From Ephydatia muelleri (lineage: Eukaryota > Porifera > Demospongiae > Spongillida > Spongillidae), in assembly GCA_013339895.1 (NCBI GenBank), contig JABACO010000024.1, positions 3,215,675-3,279,674 of the forward strand: a stretch of 64,000 bases of DNA, given 5' to 3'. The notes beneath the pieces were generated by a model. It ran no database searches and had not been told where the DNA came from. It was given only the letters and a program-made list of their open reading frames with translations. Every line of letters begins with the position of its first letter. Position 1 is the stretch's first letter. The position numbers and the translations under genes are program-made. This document shows positions 1-10,979 of the stretch, piece by piece.

Positions 1-769
1 CATTCAGTTCTATACAAACATTTTATACATTGTAGAATCACATACTGCTGACAACATTGCAAAATTGCTTAAGGATTGCACTCAATTGCGATTTCAAATG
101 GGGACAAGGCTGGACAGCATCACCACAGATAATGGTGCCAATTTTAAAGCTGCTGTGCAGATACTTCTAAATGAAGATATCACTGAAAAAAATTCAGCTT
201 GTGCTTGCCACACGTTTAGCCTTGTGGATCGACCCATGCAAAAAGAAGGTGTGTTGGACAAATCTGTGAACAACTCGATAATTCGATATCATTACCGTAT
301 TGCAGGTTCCTCATCATGACACCAGAGATTTTGTACACATGTTCCGTGATGTAACCAGCTCCATTAGAAACAGTTCTCAGAGGTTGGAGCACTTACAATA
401 ACTGCAGGAAAAACAAATTGAGGAAAACCGGCAGGCCGCATGCATGGAGCTTATCAGATCGAGTAGTAATATTATGCACATTTTATAGCACTATTCCACA
501 ACTTTTTTTTTACAGATGTCACTCTCAACCCTGATGAATTCATGCACTCCAAGGCCTTAACAGTGATTAAAGACATAGTCACCCGGTGCATGGAATTCTA
601 CATCCTATATGTTGGAGAGATGCATAAAACTGAAGCCCTACATACAGGAAGTTTGCACTGAATACAATCTGCATCCCATACCAACTGAACAACAATAGGA
701 TTCAGCACACAAGCTAGTATGTTTCTATGATAGCATTCCTGTATAAAAAATCTTTTTCTTCTATACATA
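1..769 (+). mobile_element. hAT transposase fragment, inverted match of 49.15-49.92 kb
   Basis: A decayed middle portion of a hAT-superfamily (ZBED-like) transposase. Around 85-230 it reads SITTDNGANFKAAVQ followed by ACACHTFSLV, the hAT core block with a catalytic-type Asp and the C..H motif. Further on, in other frames, come pieces resembling WNST(F)YMLER and TEQQ (about 585-700). Stops and frame changes show it is dead. The segment matches the reverse complement of about 49150-49925 nearly base for base and stops matching at about 769, where another repeat module begins. The window edge cuts it on the left. Confidence 0.75.
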
Positions 770-1727
770 CGTGTATATCCTGCTGGCATTGATTATGACT
801 TCTCAATACGTGTGCGCAGTGCTGGTTTTGTGTCAATGTCTCTCGACTCTGTACTTTCATTAATCGTCCTTATCAAGCAATACAACTTATTGCAGTGAGC
901 TCAGGAGGCGGGACGATACCAGCTCCGGACTCATCGAGCGTTATTTCGTTTTCCGTTGCACTTTTGTACTGTGTGTGCACTTTATTTAAACGTGGTTAAT
1001 ACACATTATTACTCCTGTCACGGGCAAACAATGGTACATTTAAGCAGAGATATTATCTCTGATTTAAGTGGTGGGTAATAGATATGGCGTCGATGTTGGA
1101 GTTTCAATGGAACAAGAAGATTCAAATACAAGGTGAGCAGATAGCTACTTTGGGAGCGGGCCCAGTAACGTTCACCAATTATGTGTGGTCATATGTAGAC
1201 CGCTTTCCACCTATTTGTTCTTCGTCATATCAAGTAATTTGTAATTAAAAGGAAAGCTCGTATGGTAATCACCTCTGAGTATCATGATGCCCCTAAACAC
1301 CAGAGATAATATATGGAAACGGGTCAGAGATCATTGGAATCTAGTTTCAACTTGTATCGATAGCCTGCTTTATCGTTTTGTGATCTACGTGTGCTCTTTG
1401 GGCGAGTTATAAACGTTTTTGTAAAAGAAATGGTTGATCCCTTAGTGCAGTATTTTGTCAGCCAGGCTTTTCTTAACGAAACACGGTGTGTTAGGCGGAA
1501 TCAGATGAAAAGTGGCGTAGGAGATATTGGCTCTGTAGAATCGCTACTGTGCATTTGCTCACTTTGTTTCGCCGGATTTGTGCTAGCTACGATAGTAACC
1601 AGCTTTGCCTTGTTGGTCAAAGATTGGAAAGTGGCGTGACGGTATGTTTTTCAACTAAAAACGCATGCTTTATAACATATCCCTTTTCAAAGGGAATGGG
1701 TATTGCGCCTATCATTGTTACGTGAGA
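770..1727 (+). repeat. Duplicated TRIM exon-1 module, copy P1
   Basis: About 1 kb present four times: here and at 2406-6339 in plus orientation, and at 23641-24620 and 38719-39725 inverted. It begins in GTGTATATCCTGCTGGCATT, contains a short first exon (see 1084), and ends with ATCATTGTTACG followed by the TGAGA target site of the gypsy element. This copy has internal deletions, for example around 1330 and in the exon. Apart from the exon I see no coding content. Confidence 0.8.
1084..1131 (+). pseudogene. TRIM-NHL exon 1 copy, frameshifted
   Basis: ATG GCG TCG ATG TTG matches the start of the exon-1 copies at 2938, 24356 and 39427. About 14 bases after the fifth codon are missing (the DPSAG part), which shifts the frame. 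The donor AAG|GTGAGCAG is kept. It has no in-frame downstream exon in this orientation, so it is a dead duplicate. Confidence 0.65.
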
Positions 1728-2292
1728 TGTGAAGTCCTTAGACTATCCAGATGTAGCGTGGTTCCAAATCACACTAATATCTCATATGTTTTACGTGCAC
1801 GTGATCCGTCTATGCTAATTACACACACAGTTACATATCAGTATTTCACTTTTCATCCCCTCTCATTCCGTTCTCAGTGGCTTTTATCACTGAATCTTAT
1901 AGGAGGCTTGACCACTCTTCCTGACCGTGTCCATTGTAGCTCCTCCATCAGTGGGGAAGCCGTGACTTCCTTGGACTTAGCTTGTAGTTTTTCTTGGCGG
2001 GTCCGTTGTAGCTCATCCGTAGGTGTGACCGGTGTGGTGACTTTCTCAGACATGGCTTCTGGGTTGGTGTTTCCCTTGCTGCTACTCTCTACTTGTCCTG
2101 GTCCTTGTGCCACCGCGAGTTCCGGTCGGGTCTCAGTTAACTCCTCTCTTGACTCTGCTTGGCTTCACATGGGTGTGACCTTCACTATTTCCGCCTGGTT
2201 GGGTCCTTGTCTCCACATCTGGTTCTGGCCCATGGTCACCGTCAATTATTTCTGCTCTGTCGCCATTGCACCACCAACTGTCTGTGGATCCT
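1728..2292 (-). mobile_element. Ty3/gypsy copy I, 3' end only
   Basis: Minus-strand remnant holding the 3' LTR (1728-1850) and the end of the internal region. It is preceded by target site TGAGA (1723-1727). The internal part matches the pol tail of copies II-IV and can be followed to a GGATCC at about 2287, after which the sequence passes straight into a TG tract. The rest of the element is gone. The terminal CACA of this LTR has mutated. Confidence 0.85.
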
Positions 2293-2368
2293 GGTATGTG
2301 TGTGTGTGTGTGTGTTTGTGTGTGTTTGTTTGTGTCTTTGTATGTGTGTTTGTTTGTGCGTTTGTGTC

Positions 2369-2400
<32 letters not shown>

Positions 2401-2403
2401 GAT
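2293..2403. repeat. TG-rich microsatellite at a module junction
   Basis: Imperfect (TG)n with interspersed T. It lies exactly between the truncated gypsy copy I and module P2. Cysteine/valine-rich and histidine/threonine-rich open frames across it are artefacts of the dinucleotide repeat. Confidence 0.9.
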
Positions 2404-2405
2404 TC

Positions 2406-3230
2406 ACTTCCTTATGATGCATGTGTGTATGTATTTTGTGCATCTCATCAGAGCATCATGTTGTCCACTTTTTTTTCTCATTGGTGTAAGGACAGTCAAA
2501 TGTGTATCTCATTAATCCATACGTGTATATCTTGCTGGCATTGATTATGACTTCTGAATACGTGTGTGCTGTGCAGGTTTTGTGTCAATGTGCACCAATC
2601 ACTGGTCTATTGCATAATCAGTCTGGAGACATCCACGCAGTTGCGGAAGTCACGTGTGCAAACAAACTGCTCTAATCTTACATTGGAGCAGCAGTGGAAA
2701 TGATCTCTCCACGCTGTACTTTCATCAATGTTTATTTTTCTCGTCCTTATCATGCAATACAATTTATTGCAGTGAGCTCAGGAGGCGGGACGATACCGTT
2801 GTTTACAGCCTCTGGACACATCGAGCGTTAATTCGTTTTCCGTTGCACTTTTGTACAAAACGTGGTTAATACAAATTATTAATCCTGCCATGCGCTATTA
2901 ACAATAGTACATTTATCAGAAGTGGTGGGTAATAGATATGGCGTCGATGTTGGATCCTAGCGCTGGAGTTTCAATGGAACAAGAAGATTCAAATACATGT
3001 ACAAGGTGAGCAGATGGCTATCCTTTAGGAGCGGGCCCAGTAACGTTCAACAATTATGTGTGGTCATATGTAGGCCGATTTCCACCTATTTGTTCTTCGT
3101 CATCTCCTTTGTAATGAAAAGGAAAGCACGTATGGTATTCACCTCTGAAATACGAGTATCATGATGGCATTAAAACACCAGAGATAATATATGGAAACGG
3201 GTCACGTGCAAACAATGCGACCTGGTGAAG
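2406..3230 (+). repeat. Duplicated TRIM exon-1 module, copy P2 (left part)
   Basis: Second plus-orientation copy of the roughly 1 kb module, closely matching the reverse complement of 24060-24720 and 39180-39800. It is interrupted at 3231 by a DNA transposon and resumes at 5881. It contains exon 1 at 2938-3005. Upstream of the ATG is sequence shared by all modules (GTGGGTAATAGAT), which could be the promoter or 5' UTR, though no TATA box is obvious. Confidence 0.8.
2938..3005 (+). CDS. Orphan exon 1 of a TRIM-NHL-like gene
   Basis: ATG opens a 68-base exon that begins MASMLDPSAGVSMEQEDSNT, followed by a donor AAG|GTGAGCAG. It ends in phase 2, like the copies at 24356 and 39427. In the minus-strand units this exon sits upstream of a TRIM-NHL terminal exon. 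Here the downstream sequence is a transposon and gypsy copy II, and no NHL exon follows before 10.9 kb, so the exon is probably orphaned. Confidence 0.55.
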
Positions 3231-3788
3231 TAAACACGGTTGTATGCGGCTGGAAACTAGGTCTACAATTAGATCATATACGGTATTAACACAACATTCT
3301 ATATAATGATGCCTCATTATAGACATCCATGTATTAACAGCTGACCATGACTCAGCAGAGCCAGCAAAATTACAACGAACTAACACACTGCACCCCCTTT
3401 CCTGGCATGTCCGCTCGATGCGCACAATTGACATCCCACATCGCTTGCATGCGCATACCGTTTTATAAGGCCACGCGGCACGTATTTAGTAGAGGGGCGT
3501 TACTAAATCAGACGACGTGGCCTTTGGTGACAGAAACTGGAAAGTAAGCATACTACAGCGATGATCAGGAGGCATGTGGCTATACGTTTTTGCAAACCTA
3601 AAGTGGTAACGAATTTTCTATGACCACAAACAAGCTGAGCGAATTCCATGAAGAATCGACATACGTTGTGGTTTATCCCTACATGATTATATAAAGTTTG
3701 TGGGCAGAGGATAACGAAGTACAGGGCAAAGAAGAGTATCAGCTATGAGAACAAGGCATTCTCAGCTGAGCTGAAAATAGCTTTTGTC

Positions 3789-4145
3789 ATGGACACGTCT
3801 GGGGATGACATCAACATTCACCCTGAGATGTTCTGCATGCACTGTAAGCTCTCAATGGAGAGGACCATCTGTGCCATCACAAAGGGAGTGCATCACAAAT
3901 GTGTAGTGATCCTATTTGAATGGCAAAAACATACAGATCAAGAATGCAAGGTAAACAGTACACATTTGCTTTTTAAAAGTAAACATATGACATCATGGTG
4001 TTCAGTATGTGAGCACTTCCGTGCATGCTCAAGTGGACACATGAGGAGGCCAACAGTTGGTAGAGGCCGTGAGGCAGGCGTCACGTCTAAATTTACTCAT
4101 AGCTCATCTCGAGAAGATTGCCCCTACTCCAGTTCTCTTACATGA
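3789..4145 (+). pseudogene. Transposon protein, Cys/His-rich N-terminal part
   Basis: Reads MFCMHCKLSMER, then VHHKC, HTDQEC and WCSVCEHF, which are paired Cys/His ligands typical of zinc-binding modules. A possible intron starts at the GTAAAC near 3949. It is followed directly by the RING block in another reading frame. It probably belongs to one transposase-associated protein. I cannot name the fold of this part. Confidence 0.45.
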
Positions 4146-4175
4146 GCCTAGTCCACCTTTGGAAAGCGTCAGTTC

Positions 4176-4424
4176 ATGCTAAATGAGCTGAAGTGTGCAG
4201 TGTGTTCCAACATCCTCTCACAGCCACTGGAACTGCAGTGTGGTACACTGGTGTGCGTCAAGTGCCTCCAGGAGTGGATAGCAGCATCTGGCGCTATGAA
4301 CTGTCCCTGCTGCTCTGAGGGTGTTCCCTTGGTTTCCTCCCATGTCAGACCAGCACCAGGTGTGATACTCCTGCTGCTATCAGATGTTTTGGTACATTTG
4401 TACAGACTGTTGCAGGGATGTTAA
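4176..4424 (+). pseudogene. RING finger of the transposon protein
   Basis: Clear RING pattern: LKCAVCSNIL, then LQCGTLVCVKCLQEW, then NCPCCSEG (C-x2-C ... C-x4-C-x2-C ... C-x2-C, with a Cys where classical C3HC4 RINGs have His). After it, HVRPAPG leads into a frame break at about 4384, and the next frame gives CTDCCRDVKAGDY, another Cys-pair block. RINGs usually bind zinc and E2 enzymes. Here it is part of a mobile element bounded by inverted repeats, so it should not be read as the RING exon of the neighbouring TRIM gene. Confidence 0.7.
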
Positions 4425-5084
4425 GGCTGGTGACTACCATCACTTATACCTGAGTCGGCTTCCATTGCTCCAAGGAGACCTTGAAACTGCTCAGCATTCA
4501 CAGGAAGTGTTGCAGCAGGTAGCAGCATATGTGACCTTAGTTCATGGAGAGGAAATCCCTCTTGCTGTGGATTTTTTGAAGCGATCTGCTGCAAAAAAAG
4601 AATTCTGTGAAGGCAAATGAAATTCAAGTTAGTTCAATATAGGAAGCGAAATGCACCGCAACTGTGAAAAGTGGGTACTCTGAAAAAGAAGGGCCCTTTG
4701 ACAAGACACTTGACAATGCTATGCAATCATTTGGTGTACAACAGCAGTATTTGGGGGGGGGGGGGGGGGGGGCATTTATTGGCAATCATGTACACAAGGC
4801 ATTAAAGATAGTGTACATGTGCTATGCATGTGTATGTGAATAATTCATGTAACTTAAACATTTACAGGTATCTAACATCCAGACTCTGTGCACATCTATA
4901 TCAAAGATGGCACAAGAGAAACTGCCCCACTGATATGGAGAGGAACTCTCCTAAAATGGAAAATGAATATATGTGATCAGAACTTCATTGATGCAGCACA
5001 CACTAGGGAAACAACGTTCAGTGTACATGTTGGATTCACAATATGCTTCATTTCAACTAAATAGGGGCTATTCAAGAGTTCATG

Positions 5085-5345
5085 GCCTTTTTCCGGGACA
5101 CATATCGTGAGGCAACAGTCCCAATTAAAATGCACCTATTGGAGGACCATACTCTGCAGTGGGCAATACTAACCATGTTGGCTTTGGCCTCCTAGGTGAA
5201 CAGGGGGACGAGTCAATCCATGCCAAATTTAATCGACTTGGCTTGGCATTTGCTCCTATAAAGACCGCATGCAGAACCTGATGTGCAAAGTGAAAGAACA
5301 CTTGCTAAGTATTGAGCCACAATTGGTAGCTGCCATCCCCCCTCC
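5085..5345 (+). pseudogene. Transposon protein, C-terminal block
   Basis: In two frames separated by a shift near 5185 it reads EFMAFFRDTYREATVPIKMH, LLEDH, then GFGLLGEQGDESIHAKFN and a tail of basic and leucine residues. I recognise this block as recurring in uncharacterised transposon-encoded proteins of invertebrates, but cannot assign a catalytic role. A stop and the frame change make it non-functional. Confidence 0.5.
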
Positions 5346-5884
5346 AGCCAAGAGAGTAAAGAATACTATAGTTATGTAATTCATGCAGTTCAAGCTCAAT
5401 CTATATACACATTAACATGAAGTCAAATGTAAAACCAAACTTCATTGCGCCCACTCCCAAAAGACACAAAAATGGTGGATTTCCAAAGGCTTGAAAACTA
5501 CTTCGTTACCGTTAAACTATACGAAAAAATGACAGTACATTCAACTAACTTTGCCGTGGTGGTTTTGGCATGTTCCATCTCAGTCACCGAGCGTCGTTAT
5601 CGTTTTTTGAACACACGCGGTCGATGTTCACCGTGCGTATTAAGTCAATAGCTGTCGAAGAACCAGAGCCGACAGTTCGCAACGCCAGGCCACGTGATTT
5701 ATGCCTACAATAAAGGTCAGAGGTGTTTGTCACTGCTAGTATGGCTTTTAGGTGTTGATTACGTTTCATGTACCTCGTGCATAAAGGACATCGGTTGCTA
5801 GGTCTGTTGCTATGGGTGACGCAACCACTTCAATATTTTGGGGTGTAGGGCCTAGTTTCCACGCAGTTCAGACCGCCGTGTAAA

Positions 5885-6339
5885 AAGCACGAATACCACT
5901 CAATACATCATTGGAAACTAGTTTCAACAACATATCGATAGCCTGCTTTATTATCTACGTGTGCTCTTTGGGCGAGTTATAAACGTTTTTGTAAAAGAAA
6001 TTGTTAATCCCTTAGTGCAGTATTTTGTCAGCCAGTAATTTCTCAGCTTTAGCGCTTTTCTTAACGAAACACGGTGTGTTACTTAGACGGAATCAGATGA
6101 AAAGTGGCGTAGGGGGTTTTGATGCATATTGGCTCTGTAGAATCGCTACTGTGCGTTTGCTCACTTTGTCCGACAGTTTTGCCGGTTTTGTGCTAGCTAC
6201 GATAGTATAACCAGCTTTGCCTTGTTGGTCAAATATTGGAAAGTGGCGTGACGGTATGTTTTTCAACTAAACACGCATGCTTTATAACATATCCCTTTTC
6301 AAAGGGAATGGGCATTGCGCCTATCATTGTTACGTGAGA
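5885..6339 (+). repeat. Module P2, right part
   Basis: Continuation of the duplicated module after the transposon, ending ATCATTGTTACG plus TGAGA (6335-6339), the target duplication of gypsy copy II. No gene seen. Confidence 0.75.
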
Positions 6340-7266
6340 TGTGAAGTCCTTGGACTATCCAGATGTAGCGTTGTTCCAAATCACACTAATATGTCAATAA
6401 CAGCATATATGATTACATGCACGTGATCCGTCTATACTAATTACACACACAGTTACATATCGGTATTCCACATTTCCTCCCCTCTCATTCCGTTCTCAGT
6501 GGCTCTCATCCCCGAATCTTATAGGAGGCTTGACCACCCTTCCTGAGCGTGTCCGTTGTAGCTCCTCTATCAGTGGGGAAGCCGTGACTTCCATGGACTT
6601 AGCTTGTAGTTTTTCTGGGCGGGTCCGTTGTAGCTCATCCGTAAGTGTGACCAGTGTGGTGTCTTTCTCAGACATGGCTTCTGGGTTGGTGTTCCCTTTG
6701 CTGCTACTCTCTACTTGTCCTGGTCCTTGTGCTACCGCGAGTTCCGGTCGGGTCTCAGTTAACTCCTCCCTTGATTCTTTGCTCGGCTTCACACGGGTGT
6801 GACTTGCTGTGCTTTCAGTTGTTCGTTCTGACAAAACTGTTCAAATTTGTCAGACGTGAACTGTGGTCCATTGTCTGACACAATTTGTTGGGGAATACCC
6901 CACCTTGCAAACATGGCCCTCAATTTATTCAATATCTTCTCCGTGGACGTGTCTTGCATGATAACAACCTCTGGCCAATTGGAATAGGCGTCTACTGCCA
7001 CTAAGAATTGCTTCCCTTCAAAGGGCCCCGCAAAGTCTATGTGTACCCTCCTCCATGGCCCTTCTGGAAACTCCCAAGGGTTTTCGTAATGTCAACTTGG
7101 GGTCATGTTTAACCTGCCTGCAACCATCACAGTTCTTAGTGCTGAACTCAATATCCTGGTCAATTCTTGGCCACCATACATGACCACGTGCGCCAGTGCT
7201 TTCATTTTCACCACTCCAAGATGTCCACCTAAATTTGGACTTTAGGAACACTGGGGTTGCCCCTTC

Positions 7267-9822
7267 CACAGTGCAAAAAGTTAGATATACGATACGGTAT
7301 ATTTTTGGTTATATTTGAGAATACGCCAAAATATACGCCTGAGTACTATATTTGAATATAAGACGGCGTATATTCAAGAATCCGCAAGATTAGTGTTAAA
7401 TACGTCACTGTTTATATAGGCACAATTAAGTGTACAAAATATACCCCCGTAAGTATATTTATATCATACCACCGTGTATATTCAAGTTTCACATATTCTG
7501 TGTGTATATTTGTCTGCGAGTTATCAATTCCTGTATAAGCGTTCATAAGCATCTAATTACTAACTTAAAGGAGCTGGCGCTTGCCTTTAGTACTTAGCAT
7601 GCGACAGTCAGTATAAACCGAACTTGACACGCTCAATGCCGAAGTCGGAATTCTATACTGATGGACATCTGTCTGTGTGTGTGTGCATATGTGTGTGTGT
7701 GTGGACATCTGTCTGTGTATACGTGTGTGTGGACATCTGTCATGTGTGTACGTGCGACTCTGTGTCCGTCTGTGTGTTGTGTGTTTATGCGTGTGCGTGG
7801 ACATCTGCGTGTATGTGCTAGTGTGTGTGTCCACGAGCGTGTGGACATGTACGTGCAAGTGTGTGTCATTACAAATTTGAAATGTTAATGTGTACTATTT
7901 TTATTCTTACCATTATTGTTCAATTTGGCATGTATATACAGTACATAATGATATGGAAGTATGGTATAGAAGTTGTGCAATAGCGTCATAAATCATCATC
8001 AATAAATAGCAACCTTTGCTAAGCGCCATTTTGAGTGTCAAAAGCACACATGTGTCTATCCGTAATAGAGTGATTGGAGGTTCCTGACTAACCGTTTGAG
8101 CCATTTCGTGTGATTAAATGCAGCTAGAAAGTACGGCCAAGTACTCTGAGTATTACTATTAGCTTCATGACACTGCCAAACAGCGTTACAAGGTAAAATT
8201 GGAGCTGGTTGGTGCGCTTGAAGACCCGTATGTTGCATATGAGAGAGGCATTGTTAGTGTAGATTGGAATAATTGGCCTCAGGTTCCGATAGCTGTAGCA
8301 AAGACTCTGCAGCATCAATTTTTTTTTTACCAACTTCCTTTTTATCACCTCCAATGTTCTGTGGAATCTGTTCATATCACGCACACTCTTCCTCTTCAAA
8401 GGGCTCTTCATGTGCTCGAATAAGGAAGGAACATAATCAGGGGATGGGAGGTTGTTGCTCTATTCCCCCGAAACGAAATGTACGCTACATATCCACGAGT
8501 ACTCATTTGGAATCCAATCTTTGCGCCCGACTGCTGCTATCCACTGGGACTTACGTTCTTCATCTTGAGAAAAACGCTAAAAATGAACGCCCGAACCTTT
8601 AATGAAACGATTACTGCATCCAACTGTACAACAAGCCTTGCCAATACTATTGCTTTTGGCACTCAAAATGGCGGATAACACAAATAACGTCACTTTGCTC
8701 CGCCCATTGCACAACCTCTATTGTTTTTTACAATTTCACGCAGTCTTGTAAATGTTGTAACATTAAAGATTTCTTATGCCAGTTCAAGAAATAGGTGATA
8801 GTCTTACTTGTCAATAGGTTAGTGCTGTTATACACAGTTATCGTTGTTATATAACCAAATTAAAAAGTGCACCAATTAGAATATGCCATTGCACGTGATG
8901 GCTAATTTTGGCGGGTTCCTGTGTGAGTGTGGCCTGGAAAGGTACGTGATTTTGCTTATCACGTTTGTGTTATTTTGGGGATGCGTTTGTGATGTAGTAC
9001 ATCAGCCTCATCAACCTGCTGAAGGCAAGCCTAGTATACGGTAAGCGACTCACAATTTGTGTGCAATGCACTTTATTGGGGTTGGTCTTCGGACCGGTTA
9101 TCACAAGCGGCCGATTCTGCTGAGGTAAGTTACACAGTGGCAAGTATGACCATTTCAATTGATGCCAAATGTTATTATGTTCTCGTCTTTATCAGGTCAC
9201 GTAGTACGTGGGGACCGCTATGGGTTTCGGCTATCACAAGCGCGGGTCGATTCTGCTGAGGTAAGTACGCAATGGCTTTGCTACCTTTATTTTGCTTTTC
9301 TGCAGCGTTTCTATTCGAACTGGTAAGTATGCTGGGGGCACTAAAATGTATTTTTCTTTTGTGCGCATTTGGTTAGTCAGCACCAACAAGTCCATCACTA
9401 GAGGTAAGTATGGTGGCGCCAAATGTTATTGTATTCTCGTCTTTATCAGGTCACACTAAGTTTGTACTTGGGAACCGCTGTTTTAAGGCACTATGGTGTT
9501 TGAATATTTGTGTTTGGTGTTGTACCACTTATATGTGCGAAGAAAAGTTTTATAAACCAAGCGGATGCAAAGGGGGGGGGGGGGCGGAGGACTGGTTTAC
9601 GGAAGGTCAAAGTCCAAATTACGATAGTGCGCGGTTCACCAAACCGTGTAACATTAATGAAATTCAAAGCTTTGCTAAGATACCAGAAACCGCACGTGAC
9701 TGACTATATTTCAATATACGCATTTGCTTATAATGTTCAATACGCAGACAGCTTATATTGCTGCTTATATTCGAATATACGTTATAATATACAGTGTCGC
9801 ATAACATACTTTATGAACTGTG
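7267..9822. mobile_element. Nested non-autonomous DNA transposon, 2556 bp
   Basis: Inserted in gypsy copy II. TTC flanks both sides (7264-7266 and 9823-9825), and the joined flanks recreate the uninterrupted sequence seen in copies III and IV. Ends begin CACAGTGCAAAAAGTTAG and, inverted, CACAGTTCATAAAGTATG, an imperfect inverted repeat. Near both ends are many ATATAC-type subrepeats. The middle holds a TG-rich stretch (7670-7870) and repeated exon-like blocks (9040-9480). I found no transposase. CAC ends with a 3-bp duplication suggest a CACTA-like (CMC) relative, as inference only. Confidence 0.7.
9040..9480 (+). repeat. Repeated exon-like blocks inside the nested transposon
   Basis: Two near-copies of GCCAAATGTTATT plus TCTCGTCTTTATCAGGTCAC (about 9163-9198 and 9417-9456), and two copies of GATTCTGCTGAGGTAAGT (about 9112 and 9250). 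GAGGTAAGTATGG recurs at about 9402. The arrangement resembles short segments bounded by TTTATCAG| and GAG|GTAAGT splice-like signals. No long reading frame links them. Confidence 0.5.
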
Positions 9823-10737
9823 TTCCTTCAATGGTAGATGTGCCTTGGTTCCCTTGAGCGTTCCTTGTTCTTTCTGTATTCCAGGATGCTTTTCTAGCAA
9901 CCTCTTCAATCACAGTGTTCTACTTTGCTTCTCATCACCTGCCCTCAGAACCTTAATTTCCCCCCAGTGTATGGGAATCTGGCTTAACCAGTTCCGACCC
10001 ATCAACGGGGGTCCCAGCCCATCCATCACCACCAGCTTTAGGCTTTCCACTGTTCCATTTTTAGCTACTTGCACTGTTTTCTGCCCTAACTCACTGTCCT
10101 GTGTATGTATTCAAATTGACCGTAGATTTCCGCAGTTGGATGTGTGCCATTTTCTCCTTATAGGGCATGATGGACACTGCTGCCCCCGTGTCCAGTTCCA
10201 TTTTGATGGGCTGTCCCTCCATTATTACCTGAACATACAGTGCATTGGTTTGTGTGCCTTCCACTGTTTGAGTGGATTGCCGGATGAGACTTCCATTCCA
10301 TGAAGCGCTTCGCCATCTGTGCTATCTTCAGTGTTAGACCTACTGTCTCCTTTTAGTTCCTTGATCCCCGATGCCTCTCTGCCTTCATCTTCTTTCTGCA
10401 CACCCTCTCAGTATGACCTTGTAACTTGCAAAGCCTACAGAGCTTCCATAGGAACCTGCATTGGTTTGGTAAGTGGTTTCTCGCTAACCGCTCTACGTAA
10501 CTCGGCCATGTTTCGGACGTGCTGTCAAAATCCCCTATCTTTCCCAGGTATCCAGCCATTGAAATGAACGACTCACTGTGCTATCCCACCCTCGTCGCCA
10601 CTGTGTAGTCCTTAGACTATCCAGATCTAGCGTGGTTCCAAATCACACTAATATATTCTCAATAACAGCATATATATTGACATGCACGTGATCCGTCTAT
10701 ACTAATTACACACACAGTTACATATCAGCATTCCACA

Positions 10738-10979
10738 TGAGACGCCTCCCCCCCCCCCCCCCCCCCCCTCCCCACTGGGGCGAAGTCGGGGATTTGACAC
10801 GTAAATATAATTACTGGGCCCCACATTTGACCTAGTCCGGGCATTTGACCTTTCAGCACCACGTGAAAAGTTTGGATAGAACTTGAAGTTAGTTCAACTG
10901 TTCACGAAGATAGCACACACACACACACGCACACATGATGCTCGCCTACATCTACACAGGCGCTGGGTTACGAGCGGCT
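10738..10979. other. Gypsy-flank sequence plus a tiny BTB-exon fragment
   Basis: Inverted counterpart of the flanks at 20040-20209 and 34380-34518: a poly-C run, GGGGCGAAGTCGGGGATTTGACA and a CA tract. Immediately after the CA tract, 10938-10969 on the plus strand reads MLAYIYTG, as in the SPOP-like BTB exon. Similarity to that exon stops after about 30 bases. Confidence 0.6.

Larger units (their letters stand above)
3235..5880 (+). mobile_element. DNA transposon with RING-finger protein (Chapaev / N-RAG-TP-like), decayed
   Basis: Boundaries are clear. TAAA is duplicated at 3231-3234 and 5881-5884. The ends are CACGG...CCGTG with imperfect inverted repeats of about 35 bp that share GGAAACTAGG. 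The sister module at about 39150 has the unoccupied TAAAAAGCAC site. Inside, on the plus strand, are three protein blocks broken by stops: a Cys/His-rich N-terminus (3789-3960), a RING finger (4176-4330), and a C-terminal block (about 5085-5340). Four-base TWAA duplications and CAC ends fit the CMC/Chapaev group. RAG1 N-terminus-like RING regions have been described for molluscan elements of this type. The family assignment is an inference. Confidence 0.65.
6340..10737 (-). mobile_element. Ty3/gypsy copy II, internally deleted and carrying a nested transposon
   Basis: LTRs at 6340-6472 (3') and 10602-10737 (5'), bracketed by TGAGA (6335-6339 and 10738-10742). From the 5' side: a primer-binding-like TGGCGACGAGGG, a short gag with zinc knuckle (10353-10559), the protease region (about 10170-10215), then sequence up to 9823. 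A DNA transposon occupies 7267-9822. On its far side, at about 7232, protease/RT-junction sequence is fused directly to the integrase zinc-binding region, so RT and RNase H are missing. Integrase pieces follow (6789-7230). The copy is dead. Confidence 0.88.

Noticed and set aside
1874..2113. Host protein ending in RTRSGRVVKPP (also at 6496-6834, 23067-23480)
   Set aside because: It is the C-terminal tail of the gypsy polyprotein next to the LTR.
2246..2443. Cys/Val-rich and His/Thr-rich open frames over TG/CA tracts (also at 7565-7888, 17160-17520, 28023-28487, 31196-31912, 39732-40027, 40165-40569)
   Set aside because: They are produced by dinucleotide repeats in every frame and have no other protein-like content.
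4176..4424. RING exon of the TRIM-NHL gene
   Set aside because: It lies between inverted terminal repeats and a TAAA duplication, and is missing from the other three modules, so it belongs to a transposon.
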